Shown here in pieces: positions 39,501 to 48,101 of a DNA stretch of 64,000 bases. Numbering within the stretch: the first letter of the stretch is position 1; the number at the start of each line of letters is the position of its first letter. Location: the NCBI GenBank assembly GCA_963662155.1, contig OY759262.1, forward strand, positions 11,573,000 to 11,636,999, read 5' to 3'. A model generated the notes under the pieces. That model did no database searches, was not told where the DNA came from, and saw only the letters and a list, made by a program, of their open reading frames with translations. The translations under genes were made by a program, and so were the position numbers. The DNA comes from Lamellibrachia columna. Its lineage: Eukaryota > Annelida > Polychaeta > Sabellida > Siboglinidae.

Positions 39501-42500
39501 ACACTTTTCTTCCATCTCCTTAGTTCTTAGTGTCCTTTTTTCCATAGCCCATTTTCTACAACATTCCAAAGATTCCCATTTGGTCCTCAGAAGGTATCTT
39601 GGGACATGTTATTTTCTCTCATTTGTATACATCCTGTTGACATTCTAGTATGATTGTTGTACTGTGCCTGCTTGTTGGAAAGCACCACGCTGGTTGCACT
39701 GCCACTGTTACTATATACATACAATTATATTAACATTTGTATACATCCTGTTGACATTCTAGTATGATTGTTGTACTGTGCCTGCTTGTTGGAAAACACC
39801 ATGCTGGTTGCGCTGCCACTGTTACTATATACATACAATTATATTAACATTATCCGTTATTATGCATTTTTTATACATTTGTAAACGTATCTGTAGTCGC
39901 GTGCAATGTCAGTCGCCATTTCGGAATGTTAACATGTTGTCACAGCAATATGACATGTCTGCTATGACATGTTATATTTACTGATGTACTGTAGTGCCGT
40001 GACACGATAGCCGCCAAGTTTGCATATAAAATTCAGTGTATAGTTAAATACGACATGCGTTTTCTTATCAGTGTCATTACCTCCGTCACATGGAAGTTGC
40101 TTGGTACATTGTGCGTGTGAACCTTGCAGGAAGACGCAAAGGCAATGAAGGCGAAGATGCGAGAGCGCGTCAGGCCGAAGCTGGGCAAGATCGACATTGA
40201 CTACCAGAAGCTGCACGACGCCTTCTTCAAGTGGCAAACTAAACCAAAACTTAGCATCCATGGCGATCTCTACTACGAGGTAGTTATACACGCTTTATAC
40301 CCACACTGCTGTGGGAAGCTGACATCTTGTAGCCATGAGTTCATCATCTGGTAGGGGCATAAAATAAGTTCTTTCTTGATGCTGTACAATTGTTGACATT
40401 AAGTAAACCTTGAATACAAGCAATTTAGCTTGGTGAAGTGGTGTTCATCAGAAAGCTTATACAATGTAAATAAAGGGCTTTCCATTTGGGTGTTTAATGT
40501 CCAAACATGCATTGGTTAGTTGCGAAAAATAAAAGTTGTGGCAAGAAATATCGGCTTCCTAGTATGAATTTGCTGCTAGCTTCTATGACCACATTGGAAA
40601 TAGGACAGTTCAAAAGACAATGCTTCCAAACACACACACACAGACATTCAAGTATTAAATAGGACTTTTCGAAAGTTTGAATTTTGTTTCAACTTTGTGA
40701 AGTTTTCTTAACAAGAATATAAAGATTCGTTTAGGTGAAGACAGCACTTGACATACAAAGAATTGCTAGTGAAAATGTAGGACGTTGCGTTATCGTCGGT
40801 TGTAGTCTTCTACATTGACTACCTACAAAATGCAGAATAAAACAAACATGGACATCCAGAAGTGGTTCAATGTGTTTGCGTTTCACAATCTCCTGCTTGC
40901 TAACGGTCAAAGCTGTTTTATTTCACAATCTCCTGCTTGCTAATGGTCATAGCTGTTTTATTTCACAGGGGAAAGAGTTTGAGACACGACTGAAGGAGAA
41001 AAAGCCTGGAAACCTGTCAGAGGAACTTAGAACAGCTCTGGGCATGCCGATAGGGGCGGTATGTAAGAGACAGTTTGACTCATTTGTGCATTTTATGTTA
41101 TTTTTCATTGCTATTAATGAAATTAATTTAATTCAGACTACAATCACACCCATATTGCACTCACATGTGAGCATCTATGATAATGGTACTGCTGTAATGG
41201 AGGCTGAGACATACAACTTTTGTGGTGATCTGTAAGGTTCCTTTTGTCAAATATTAAGTCTATTCATTTATAAGCTGCTGTAACATCTGTGTCAAACATC
41301 TTACGGACACATTCTAGTAATACGGTCATCTTATTGTCAGATTCAGTTTTGAACAGGTAGTTGTAATCAATTTCCTATTATGTCACTTTATGCTGCATGA
41401 CGTCAAATTACATGTCTTGTAACGCATGTGGTAAAAATGAGCACATTGAAATGTGTTTGTTTTCAGAATTCAGAGAAATACCCGCCCCCATGGCTGATTG
41501 CCATGCAGAGGTATGGACCCCCGCCATCCTACCCCAACTTGAAGGTTCCAGGGCTGAACTCACCTATCCCAGAGGTGAGGCAACTAGTCACTGGTAGCGC
41601 ATTAGACACTCGGATTCAATTTCTTCTTGTTGTCCTTCGAAGCCTGGACAAGTTTGTTCAGTCTCTGCTGCCTCAGTGCAACAAGTTGCAAAATTCAGAT
41701 AACTGGATTATTTGATTCAATAGTATGTGCACAGTGAATGCATCACTTGTTTCTCAGTGAAGTTGACATTTTGTTTGAAGAGCTTGTTTGCCAGCTAAGC
41801 GTGCAGCATTGCTGAACCAGACAATTTAGATTTTCTGTCACTAGGTAACATCGTGTGAATTGCAGCCTGTATTGTAGTTTCTCAACTTATGTTTGTAACA
41901 AGTTCCTGAATTTTCATTCATTTTCTTGTTTTGTTGGTACAAAAATTCGATGTTACTGTGCCTGTTTTTCTCATCAGATTACAACTTACCTCAGAAAGTG
42001 AAAATTAAAAACTGTTTAATCATCAAGCTGTAACCCACTAACGTGTCAAAACATAATGTTTGCTTAAAATAGGAATCGTGCAACACCAAGGCAGAATGTG
42101 CCCATCCTGTCATTTTAACACGTGGGTGGTGGAGCTGGCATTGACTCATATTTCTGTTGTTCCAGGGTTGTTCATTCGGCTACCACGCAGGAGGCTGGGG
42201 GAAGCCCCCTGTGGACGAGACGGGCAAACCCCTCTATGGTGATGTGTTTGGGACACAAACAGCAGATTTCCAAGTACGTGTACAGCTTGACAATCCTGCT
42301 CCGGCATCATGTTTACATATTTTCTATGATAGGAAAAAATCTTTTTAGCGTGCAATTTTAAATATTTTGTTATAGAACATTGATGTTGAAAATAACGTAT
42401 TTTGAATGTTATGAAAACATGTTTTCCACCCGAGATAAAACATGTTTTGCTATGCAGGATGTATTACACAAATAGTCTGTATAATGCTTGTGATGGACAC

Positions 42501-45500
42501 AAATTATATTGTTGGTTGACCATAATGCCGGAAGTTTCTGTGTATAATACGCCCCCATGTATAATACGCACCTTGACTTTTGCTAAATTCTGATAGAATT
42601 TCTATATTACCATGTATAATATGCACCCCAACTTTTGGCATTTTTTCCCCCGCTTCTGATAGTTTGCTTGAAGCACGGCTCAGGGTTGACCACTGTAATT
42701 TCATCAAAGTTCGTTTGTGTGATGATCCTTGAATCCATCTCATTGCCGCCGGCTCGTCGCATGCGAGTATATATTACCTCATGAGTTATGTTGCATTTTA
42801 CCTTGACCATTGCGTAACTGATTAAATCTGCGCTTGCTAGAACTTCTTTGCGTCGTTCTGCTCTCAATTTAAAATTAACACCAAGCTCTATTCTGATATG
42901 TTACACGCACATTTTCTACTGCGAAACAGACATACGGTACAATCGTCTTTACCAGTATTTGCATTCACAACTTTAAACATGGAGTCACACTGGCTGACCT
43001 GTGGGTGGGGGTGGCATTGACTATTCAGGTTGTTCACATGATTCAAGAACGCCAGTCATGATGCCTTGGTGCTCAGGGAGCAACACATATTTAAGCATAT
43101 TTTATATTAACCCGACGCCGTCCACACATCTCTGCGTTATAACTACAAATATATCAGACACCACACTTAATACAGACACCCTAATTTTACTATTCTAAGT
43201 TTAAAGCAACATCTGTAACAATGCTGTTTATGATGACGGAGATCTGATCACAGGCAACCAGATGCATCAGATGTTCCTTGCGGAAAGCGACAGCAATTTC
43301 GATGGTTTTGATGATGTCAATCTGTGAACACTGTCACTGTTGATTCAATGACACTAACACACCTTCACTGTTTGCTTTCAGACAAATAAATTGAGACTGT
43401 TATTCCGTTGTATTCCTTATTGCTACGTGATCAAGCCTCTAGGGCAATAATTTCCCGTTTCAAGGCTCTGCTTCGACGAAATGCTTTCCTGGTCGACAAC
43501 GCTCCTGGTCGCGTACGCTTCCCGCTCACTCACGTCATAGTACTAGTCTGTGTTATCTTGGTCTGCAAGCATTGTTACATTGTTTTCAGTTAGTAGTAAC
43601 GTTATGTATGCTATGCTTACCTAAGAAGCTTCATATCATTGGCCCAAATATCGTATGGTATTTCATTTCCATATCCGGTCGGAAAAAAATTTGTTTAGCC
43701 CTGTCACCATGTGTAATACACACCTGGACTTTTAAGTAAAAAATTAAGGAAAAAATGCGCATTATACACGGAAACTTATGGTACTAAAACTGTTGCCGTT
43801 GTGGCACAGCTGCCTTACGATCAATGCTGTGTGTCCAGGCTCCAGTGCAAGAGCCGGAGGTAGACGTGCAGCTGTGGGGAGCGCTCGAGTCCGATTCAGA
43901 ATCGGAGGAAGAATCAGAGGAAGAAGAGGAAGAGGAGGAGGCTGATGCGACGGGCTTGATCACTCCCGGGGATGCGTACGTTCTGTTTTTGTTCAGGTTG
44001 ATTCGGTCTAGTCCCACTGTCTCTGGCCATTGTTATGCAAGAGTGTAGTGTTTATACTTGTACAGTGGGCACATGCTGAAATTACGAAACTAGAGTTGAA
44101 GTTTTTACCCATTGTGTTCATACCCTACTTGAGCATACATTTCTGATTTACACTGATAAATTTTCAGCAAACAATACATGTTAATTTCACTGCTGCCATT
44201 ACAGAATTCTAAAATAACATCAGTCGTGAGTTTACCGACACATTTTGTCTATGTTAACCACATATAGCCCATCCTTAATAAATGACAAACATTCGCATTT
44301 TAAACATATTAAAAATGACCAGGATCCGTCCATCATCGTCACCATTGAAACAAATGATGTCAGTGGACAATTGTGTTGACAGTGGACTCGTCACTCCGAG
44401 TGGACTGTCGTCGGTGCCAGTTGGCGTGGAGACTCCAGACATGATCGAGTTGCGCAAGAAGAGGATAGAGGACGCCATGGACCAGGGGGGAGACACCCCC
44501 GCCCTTTACACCATCCTCCCTGAGAAGAAGACGGCGGTGGGGGCAGCTATGATGGGATCGGCCCATGTCTACGACTTGAGCGCGGTGAGATAATTGGTTT
44601 CCTGCATTGATTATAAGACCTTGTTTACTTCTCCATTAAGAGGTAACAGTGGTTAAATTAAAACGGGTTAATAGATGACAGAGACTTGTCCACATTGTTT
44701 TGCAGAGCCTACTCTGTCTGTAGTAACATATAACAATGGCAGTGTGCAAATCACATGCATAGAGGTTGGTTGATGGAAAATCTAAGATAAGGTCTCCTAG
44801 CTGCATGTATTAGGAGAGGTAAATATATATGGGAAGTCTCTGTGGGAGCTGATTGATAGTTGAGTTAGATTTTTTATAGTATTGTTTTAGCTGCGGGCAC
44901 ATATCTGAATTATGATTATGTTCTGTGCCCCCATACCCCCTGTTTATTTGACTGATGATACTTCATCATTCCTACGGGAACAGATTTTGGTGAGAATCCT
45001 GTGCCCAAAGCAACACAAGCAAATAATTTTTACAGGTAGAAATGAAAATGTTTGTAGTAGGGAAGGCAGTGTTAGTTGAGCCACTTGGTTAGTTGAGCCA
45101 CCCATGTTTCCCAGGAAACTACAGCAGCGACAGTTACATGGTACCACCCAGTGATTGAACATGATATTAGAACACAATTGACGTGTAATAGGTTACGTTT
45201 GTCACAACGCTCAGAACATGTGAGCTAAAAGTATGTTTTTTGATGTTTTTCGAAACTTTTAGGAATTGTGATTAATGTCTGCTAGTGTGTAAACTATTAA
45301 TGCACATGACCAGACTTTGTTGTTTGTGCGCTTACAAATGGTTTAACTATGCACACAGAAGAAGATTATTTACATCACTTCAAGCATGAATGAGAAGTTA
45401 ATTAAATAAACTTAATTGTCGAAACGGGGTTAGTTGAGCCACCCAAGATCCAAGGGAGGTTTAGTTGAGCAGCAGTTAAAGAATGAAGACGAGCGTTCTT

Positions 45501-47263
45501 TACCCCAAAATACATCAAGGAATTAATTTTTCCAAGCAAATTGGGACATCGGATAGCTACAAGGTAACATAATAGCAGTTAGTATCACTGGTTGCGATTT
45601 ACCTATAAGTCTATATTAATTGTGTTGACTTCTTAATTAAGCATGTAGACTTGTAAGGGACATGTTGTACCCATTGGGTAGATGTGTTGGCTGAGTTGTT
45701 ACAAATGTTTTGTACAAGGCCTACGTAAATTATACAAATAAAGCATTTACGCAGCTTATGCTGCACTGTGGCTCAACTTACCCCACACCAAGTGTTAGTT
45801 GAGCCAGCTTACCAACCCTATTTGAATCAGCTAGATATAATTATCTATGCATGCTAAATGTATTATCTTGGCATACAATGATCTATTAATAATCATAGTT
45901 TATGTAAAAACAATTTTCACTTATGAATATGATTGCACCCTCGACATCAAAAAGAATGAAAAATGGCTCATCTAACACTGCCTTTCCCTAAGTAGGTAAC
46001 ATGAACATCTCCATTGTCCAAGTATTGCAACAATCCTATTCACTAGTGCTTTTTATAACATAGTAGTCAGCCCCTACTGATACTGACTGTTCTATTAGGC
46101 AGAGGATCTGTATATTATAATACAGCAGTGGGTTAGTTATTAGACAACTGCGTTATTCTTTTTCGTGTATCTTCACATTTATTGTTTTACACCAGCTGCT
46201 TCTGTATTTGTCCACCAGGTGGCAGCAGGCAAGAAGGTAGCGGAGAAAGTAACGACGGAGGGCATAGAGGTGGCTCTGAATCCCGAGGAGTTGGACCTCG
46301 ACACGGCAGCTATGCAGGCAAAATACGAACAGACCGTACTCGAACAGCAGTCGCAGCTTGAGAAGGAAGACCTTAGCGACATGTTGGCGGAGCATGCTGC
46401 CAAGCAAAAGGTAATCATTCTTTCTGGGGCCCATAAAACAACAGAAGCCATGTGTGGAAAAAAAATTTCTGTTCGGGCATTTATTTGGCGACATATTTTG
46501 GTTCAGAAACATGGATTGGATAAAATTTGCAAGCTGTTATAGCCTTGGAGTATATCAAAATGTAAGTAGTCATTCTAGGGTCTATTGCAGATATGTGAGG
46601 GGAGGAGGCACTTTTATTTAAAATATGACTTGTGTAGTGGGGTCCTGTACTATATATTATTATTATAAGAATAATAAGGTGGGTTATAGAGATTCTGAAA
46701 AGTGCCTTCTCCACTCAAAATTTTTTTTCTGGAATAGCCCTAGTTGTTTAATTGCAATTTTGTATAAACAAATTAGGTTGGGCTAAAATATGTGAATGAA
46801 ACAATTAGAAAAACCTTACAGCCAGCCAGTAACAGTGTTGATGCACTAAGTGTAATTGGTGTATGTGCGTGTGTGCATACGTACATGCATGATGTGTATT
46901 CAGCCAACAAAATCAAGGTTTTTGTTGTGTTATCAACGTTACCAGACATATTGCATCATGTGTATGCCAGTGGACTTACAGTGACATTGTAATTGTTTGT
47001 GTTTTCAGTCGTTTAACATTTTTTAACTAAGATTACAGTCAAATAGGTCCATATACACCAAAAAAAATTTTTATTTTTAACCACTGTGCACTCAACTCCT
47101 TTCTTACACTTGTGACCAACCCACATTCTGTATCTTAAAATGTGCCACGTACTAACTGCACAAACATTTGCACTGACCAATGCTGATTATGTTTCAGCAA
47201 AAACGGAAAAAGCAACAGCAAGACGGTGGAAAAGCCAACAAGAAATACAAGTTCAAGTTTTAG
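21532..47263 (+). CDS. SF3B2: Splicing factor 3B subunit 2 (SAP145)
   Basis: 22 exons: 21532-21570, 22853-22879, 23469-23537, 25142-25288, 28136-28286, 28934-29883, 30359-30491, 31535-31650, 32065-32186, 34417-34495, 37590-37712, 38024-38110, 38492-38566, 39281-39433, 40130-40279, 40969-41058, 41467-41574, 42166-42273, 43839-43975, 44383-44584, 46219-46410 and 47198-47263. Phases fit throughout; 1107 aa. SF3b subunit of U2 snRNP in the nucleus: contacts pre-mRNA near the branch site and binds SF3B4. Seen: Glu/Gln coiled coil LTDEERIRLGAQQAAL (about 26-144), a QM/GP-rich expansion (146-461), acidic and Lys tracts (about 507-652), then the near-invariant DUF382 region (VVRPDVVEMHDVTAQDPKLL, PVPRHWCFKRKYLQGKRG, KIDIDYQKLHDAFFKWQTKP). 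The PSP domain follows (YPPPWLIAMQRYGPPPSYPN, GCSFGYHAGGWGKPP), then the GLVTPSGLSSVP / MMGSAHVYDLS tail and a Lys-rich end. Odd: no N-terminal SAP domain is seen, unlike human, so exons 1-2 are the least certain part. Confidence 0.95.
21707..22511. mobile_element. hAT-like element in SF3B2 intron 1 sharing a core with 10758-11795
   Basis: The flanking 8-bp direct repeat GTTGTTAA (21699-21706 and 22512-22519) suggests a hAT-type insertion. The ends are rich in CTATTACTATTAC. The core 21875-22400 matches 10960-11490 (ACATACATTTATATACTATT..., GAAACCATGCCCTTTGTGTG, GTAATTGGCTTGCTACTCCT, TTTTCATGTTGTTTGAATAA). Terminal inverted repeats are not clear, so the exact ends are tentative. Confidence 0.65.
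23538..25141 (+). other. SF3B2 intron 3
   Basis: 1.6 kb of intron with the dispersed repeat at 23819-23925. AT-rich sequence follows, containing short local repeats of ATACGGTACGTACCATATAG type near 24330-24360. No gene is seen. A further GGATTAACC block lies at 24720 (TGCCGGATTAACCATGG). Confidence 0.6.
25290..25905. repeat. Degenerate 28-bp minisatellite in SF3B2 intron 4
   Basis: About 20 diverged units of GTTAGTGTTTACATTCTGGG plus TGTGGTCA, starting immediately after the exon 4 donor. The first units (GTGAGTGGTCACTCTGGGTG) include the donor itself. Long open frames over the array (VWSVSVYILGVV) reflect the repeat. Confidence 0.9.
26497..26642. repeat. 48-bp tandem repeat, 3 copies
   Basis: Units of ACACACACATGGCCACATGT plus TTGTTAGATGGCTGGCGTAA plus CCTGATAC in SF3B2 intron 4. 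Minus-strand frames over it are repeat shadows. Confidence 0.92.
27301..28110. mobile_element. Inverted-repeat DNA element ending 26 bp before SF3B2 exon 5
   Basis: The left end TCTTGAGTGCCAAATAAGCG and the inverted right end TCTTGAGTGCCAAATAATCT share 16 bp. Further TTATTTGG / GCCACCCTATTT motifs are mirrored inside. There is no transposase and no clear target duplication, so the class is unknown. The right end is followed at once by the short acceptor tract of exon 5. Confidence 0.75.
28422..28600 (-). mobile_element. LINE family A 3'-end fragment
   Basis: Minus strand, in SF3B2 intron 5. It has the 3' tail words (AAGATTTGCCATCCAAGCCA, GTGGACAAGGAAGCCATTGG, CTTATCGAGAGTCCAACAAT), then the end of the ORF (CCACCCTCCTGAGATATGTG, complementary to the YLRRxGxT coding end). 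It is 5'-truncated. Confidence 0.82.
28934..29883 (+). CDS. SF3B2: SF3B2 exon 6, expanded QQMGGP-repeat exon
   Basis: A 950-nt exon, residues 146-461, with acceptor CTTTCTGTTGCAG (V formed from a split codon) and donor CCA|GTAAGT. The first third is Pro/Gly-rich. Residues from about 245 to 435 are dozens of imperfect 5-8-residue units (GGPQQM, GRPQQM, SSGPQQMG). The DNA is not a clean tandem array: codons vary (CAGCAGATGGG, CAACAAATGGG), so the repeat looks old and kept in frame. The human protein has a Pro-rich region here but, as I recall it, no such QM repeat. Confidence 0.93.
30962..31292. repeat. 25-bp minisatellite, about 13 copies
   Basis: Near-perfect CCTGATGCATTACCATATAG plus CAGTG units in SF3B2 intron 7. 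One unit carries ATATC in place of ATAGC. The high identity points to recent expansion. Confidence 0.95.
31978..31998. repeat. (TA)n microsatellite
   Basis: Short TA run in SF3B2 intron 8. Confidence 0.85.
32572..33586. mobile_element. Tc1/pogo-like non-autonomous element with CTCGTTAT inverted ends
   Basis: Left end ACAGTCGCGCCTCGTTATTA, inverted right end ACAGTCGAGCCTCGTTATAA. Both are followed by GGACCCCGA-type sequence in mirrored position (GTCGTGGACCCCGATT and CATGGACCCCGACC). The CAGTCG...CCTCGTTATAACG end resembles Tigger/pogo termini by memory of that family. A TA duplication is not cleanly visible. The 1.0-kb body has no intact transposase. It lies in SF3B2 intron 9. Confidence 0.72.
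34590..34915. repeat. 25-bp minisatellite, about 13 copies
   Basis: Units TTCTTAAAGGGAATGTAAGG plus TGATT with variant units (ACTGGTAATA). It starts about 95 bp after the SF3B2 exon 10 donor. Confidence 0.93.
34920..35660. other. SF3B2 intron 10, unique part
   Basis: AT-rich. The frame at 35252-35497 has no splice support or recognisable domain. Nothing is assigned. Confidence 0.5.
35667..37480 (-). mobile_element. LINE family A, long copy, interrupted by a SINE
   Basis: Minus strand in SF3B2 intron 10. From the 5' side it reads SQHGVLKARSCLTNLLCFFEE, VDVVYLDFQKAFDKVPHQRL and WLTHRRQRVIVDGE. Next come a decayed catalytic region, YKMGDAVLGRTTQEKDLGVT, GNQILGLIRRTIMYKEKQL, VRPHLEYCIQAW and LTTLETRRLRGNQIEVFKIV, and finally the shared tail. 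Several frameshifts break it. A SINE (35876-36180) has landed in the C-terminal part. The 3' terminus carries a duplicated TTAACAAGAT. Confidence 0.92.
35876..36180 (+). mobile_element. tRNA-derived SINE, copy 2, nested in the LINE
   Basis: GGGGGCAGCCGTGGCCCAGT head with A-box-like and B-box-like (GTGAGTTCAAGACCC) promoter pieces, the shared body, and a (TTTACC) tail. The perfect 15-bp flanking repeat TCCATTCATTTATCA (left about 35858-35872, right about 36181-36195) is the target duplication. The pre-insertion sequence is readable in the sister LINE at 15430-15445 (complement: AATAAATGAATGGAACAAA). Confidence 0.95.
38091..38210 (+). repeat. Tandem copies of the SF3B2 exon 12 5' splice site
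   Basis: The exon end GTGGCTGAACTGAAACAG|GTGAGT at 38093-38116 recurs directly downstream: GTGGCTGAACTGAAACAG|GTGAAT (next copy), GTAGCTGAACTGAAACAG|GTGAGT, then GTGGCTGAACTGAAACAC|GTGAAC. Spacing is about 22-33 bp. Only the first donor gives an open frame. Extending to the later donors reads through CAG GTG AGT GGC TGA, a premature stop. Confidence 0.9.
38605..38762. repeat. 26-bp minisatellite, 6 copies
   Basis: Units of ATGGTTTCACAACTGCCCCA plus GTCTAA, starting shortly after the SF3B2 exon 13 donor. Confidence 0.92.
39622..39848. repeat. Tandem duplication of about 112 bp
   Basis: A block beginning CATTTGTATACATCCTGTTG and ending ACAATTATATTAACAT occurs twice in a row in SF3B2 intron 14, with only a few differences (GAAAGCACCACGC / GAAAACACCATGC). 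Confidence 0.93.
40878..40968 (+). repeat. Duplicated 3' splice-site region of SF3B2 exon 16
   Basis: A 40-bp unit TTTCACAATCTCCTGCTTGC plus TAATGGTCATAGCTGTTTTA occurs twice. The third start of the unit is the real acceptor TTTCACAG. In the earlier positions the same site reads TTTCACAA, so it lacks the obligatory AG. Confidence 0.9.
42520..43785. mobile_element. DNA element with GTGTATAATRCGC inverted ends next to SF3B2 exon 19
   Basis: Left AAGTTTCTGTGTATAATACGC-type end (42532 on); inverted right end ACCATAAGTTTCCGTGTATA, both with further ATGTATAATACGCACC motifs inside. A plus-strand segment near 43230-43327 reads ESDSNFDGFDDVNL then a stop. This acidic tail is reminiscent of pogo-like transposases, but that link is weak. 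The right end is about 55 bp from the exon 19 acceptor. Confidence 0.6.
44585..46218 (+). other. SF3B2 intron 20
   Basis: Intron mostly occupied by the TA-flanked element at 45060-45988. The remaining flanks show no gene or repeat that I can identify. Confidence 0.6.
45060..45988. mobile_element. Tc1/mariner-type non-autonomous element, TA flanked
   Basis: Ends GGGAAGGCAGTGTTAGTTGA and (inverted) GGGAAAGGCAGTGTTAGATG, each next to a TA dinucleotide. GTTAGTTGAGCCAC or its complement recurs inside at about 45088, 45430, 45460, 45770 and 45797. No transposase frame remains. Confidence 0.78.
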
Positions 47264-48101
47264 GAGAGACACAATCTTTTATTTTGTAGACACATTTCTG
47301 TGACTTAATAGTTCTGTATACGAAAACATTCAACGTGAAGCATGTGATTTCAATCTGAATCGGCTGTTTGCACATGAAATATTGTATCACTGATGTTTGT
47401 AATGTTGTGAAGACGTTTCATAAGTAAAATGTCATAATTTCTGCTTTTTATGGTGTTTGTGATTTTTGTGACAGTAGGATTATTTGATTAAGGTAAACCA
47501 TGTTTAATTTAGCTTAAAGCTGCTTCTGCAATACATTTTTGGCCTGTCTCATATTAAAATAATTTCACGAAAAAGCAGACCTATTTAGTAGTCGTTACAC
47601 AAGGATATGCTGGCTCATTTGTGCAAATGCGTTATTTAGCTTTCTTTGCTTAAAACCATTTAATTATTACTGACTGAGCCCAGTTAAAATTCTGCAAAAG
47701 TAGCCTCACCACTAGATACTATAGCATAAGGCAAGCCACCCTTTCATAAGTTTATACCCGAGCCAAGTAAACAAATTTATTTTAACAAATACATGTGTGC
47801 CTATTTAAATACTAGTCATGAACCACAGATTTGAACATAAATGAACTTCATTGATGATGGCCTCAATGAATTGTGGAAGCATTTTAAAATTATGACTGGA
47901 CATTGCTAAATTGCAATCATACATTAATCACTTATAAACTGCAACATCTTTCTTTCATGCTGACTGCAATAATTTGCTATCGTCCACTTTGACCATTACA
48001 GGTTGGCCAACATGTCCAGATTTAGAGAAACAGACATTTTGATTGAATTTTCACAAAATATTGTTCATTCACAAAACGTTATTCACTCCAAATTCTTATC
48101 A
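47264..48101. other. Convergent 3' region between SF3B2 and C1D
   Basis: 838 bp between the two stop codons. A plus-strand ATTAAA near 47553 is a possible SF3B2 poly(A) signal. The complement of AATAAA lies at about 47775-47780, in the right place for the C1D poly(A) signal. Part of the dispersed repeat family of 7.9 kb and 62.5 kb lies at 47580-47650. Confidence 0.55.

Noticed and set aside
42504..42867. Minus-strand frames inside the 42.5-43.8 kb element as transposase
   Set aside because: No catalytic or DNA-binding motif could be recognised in them.
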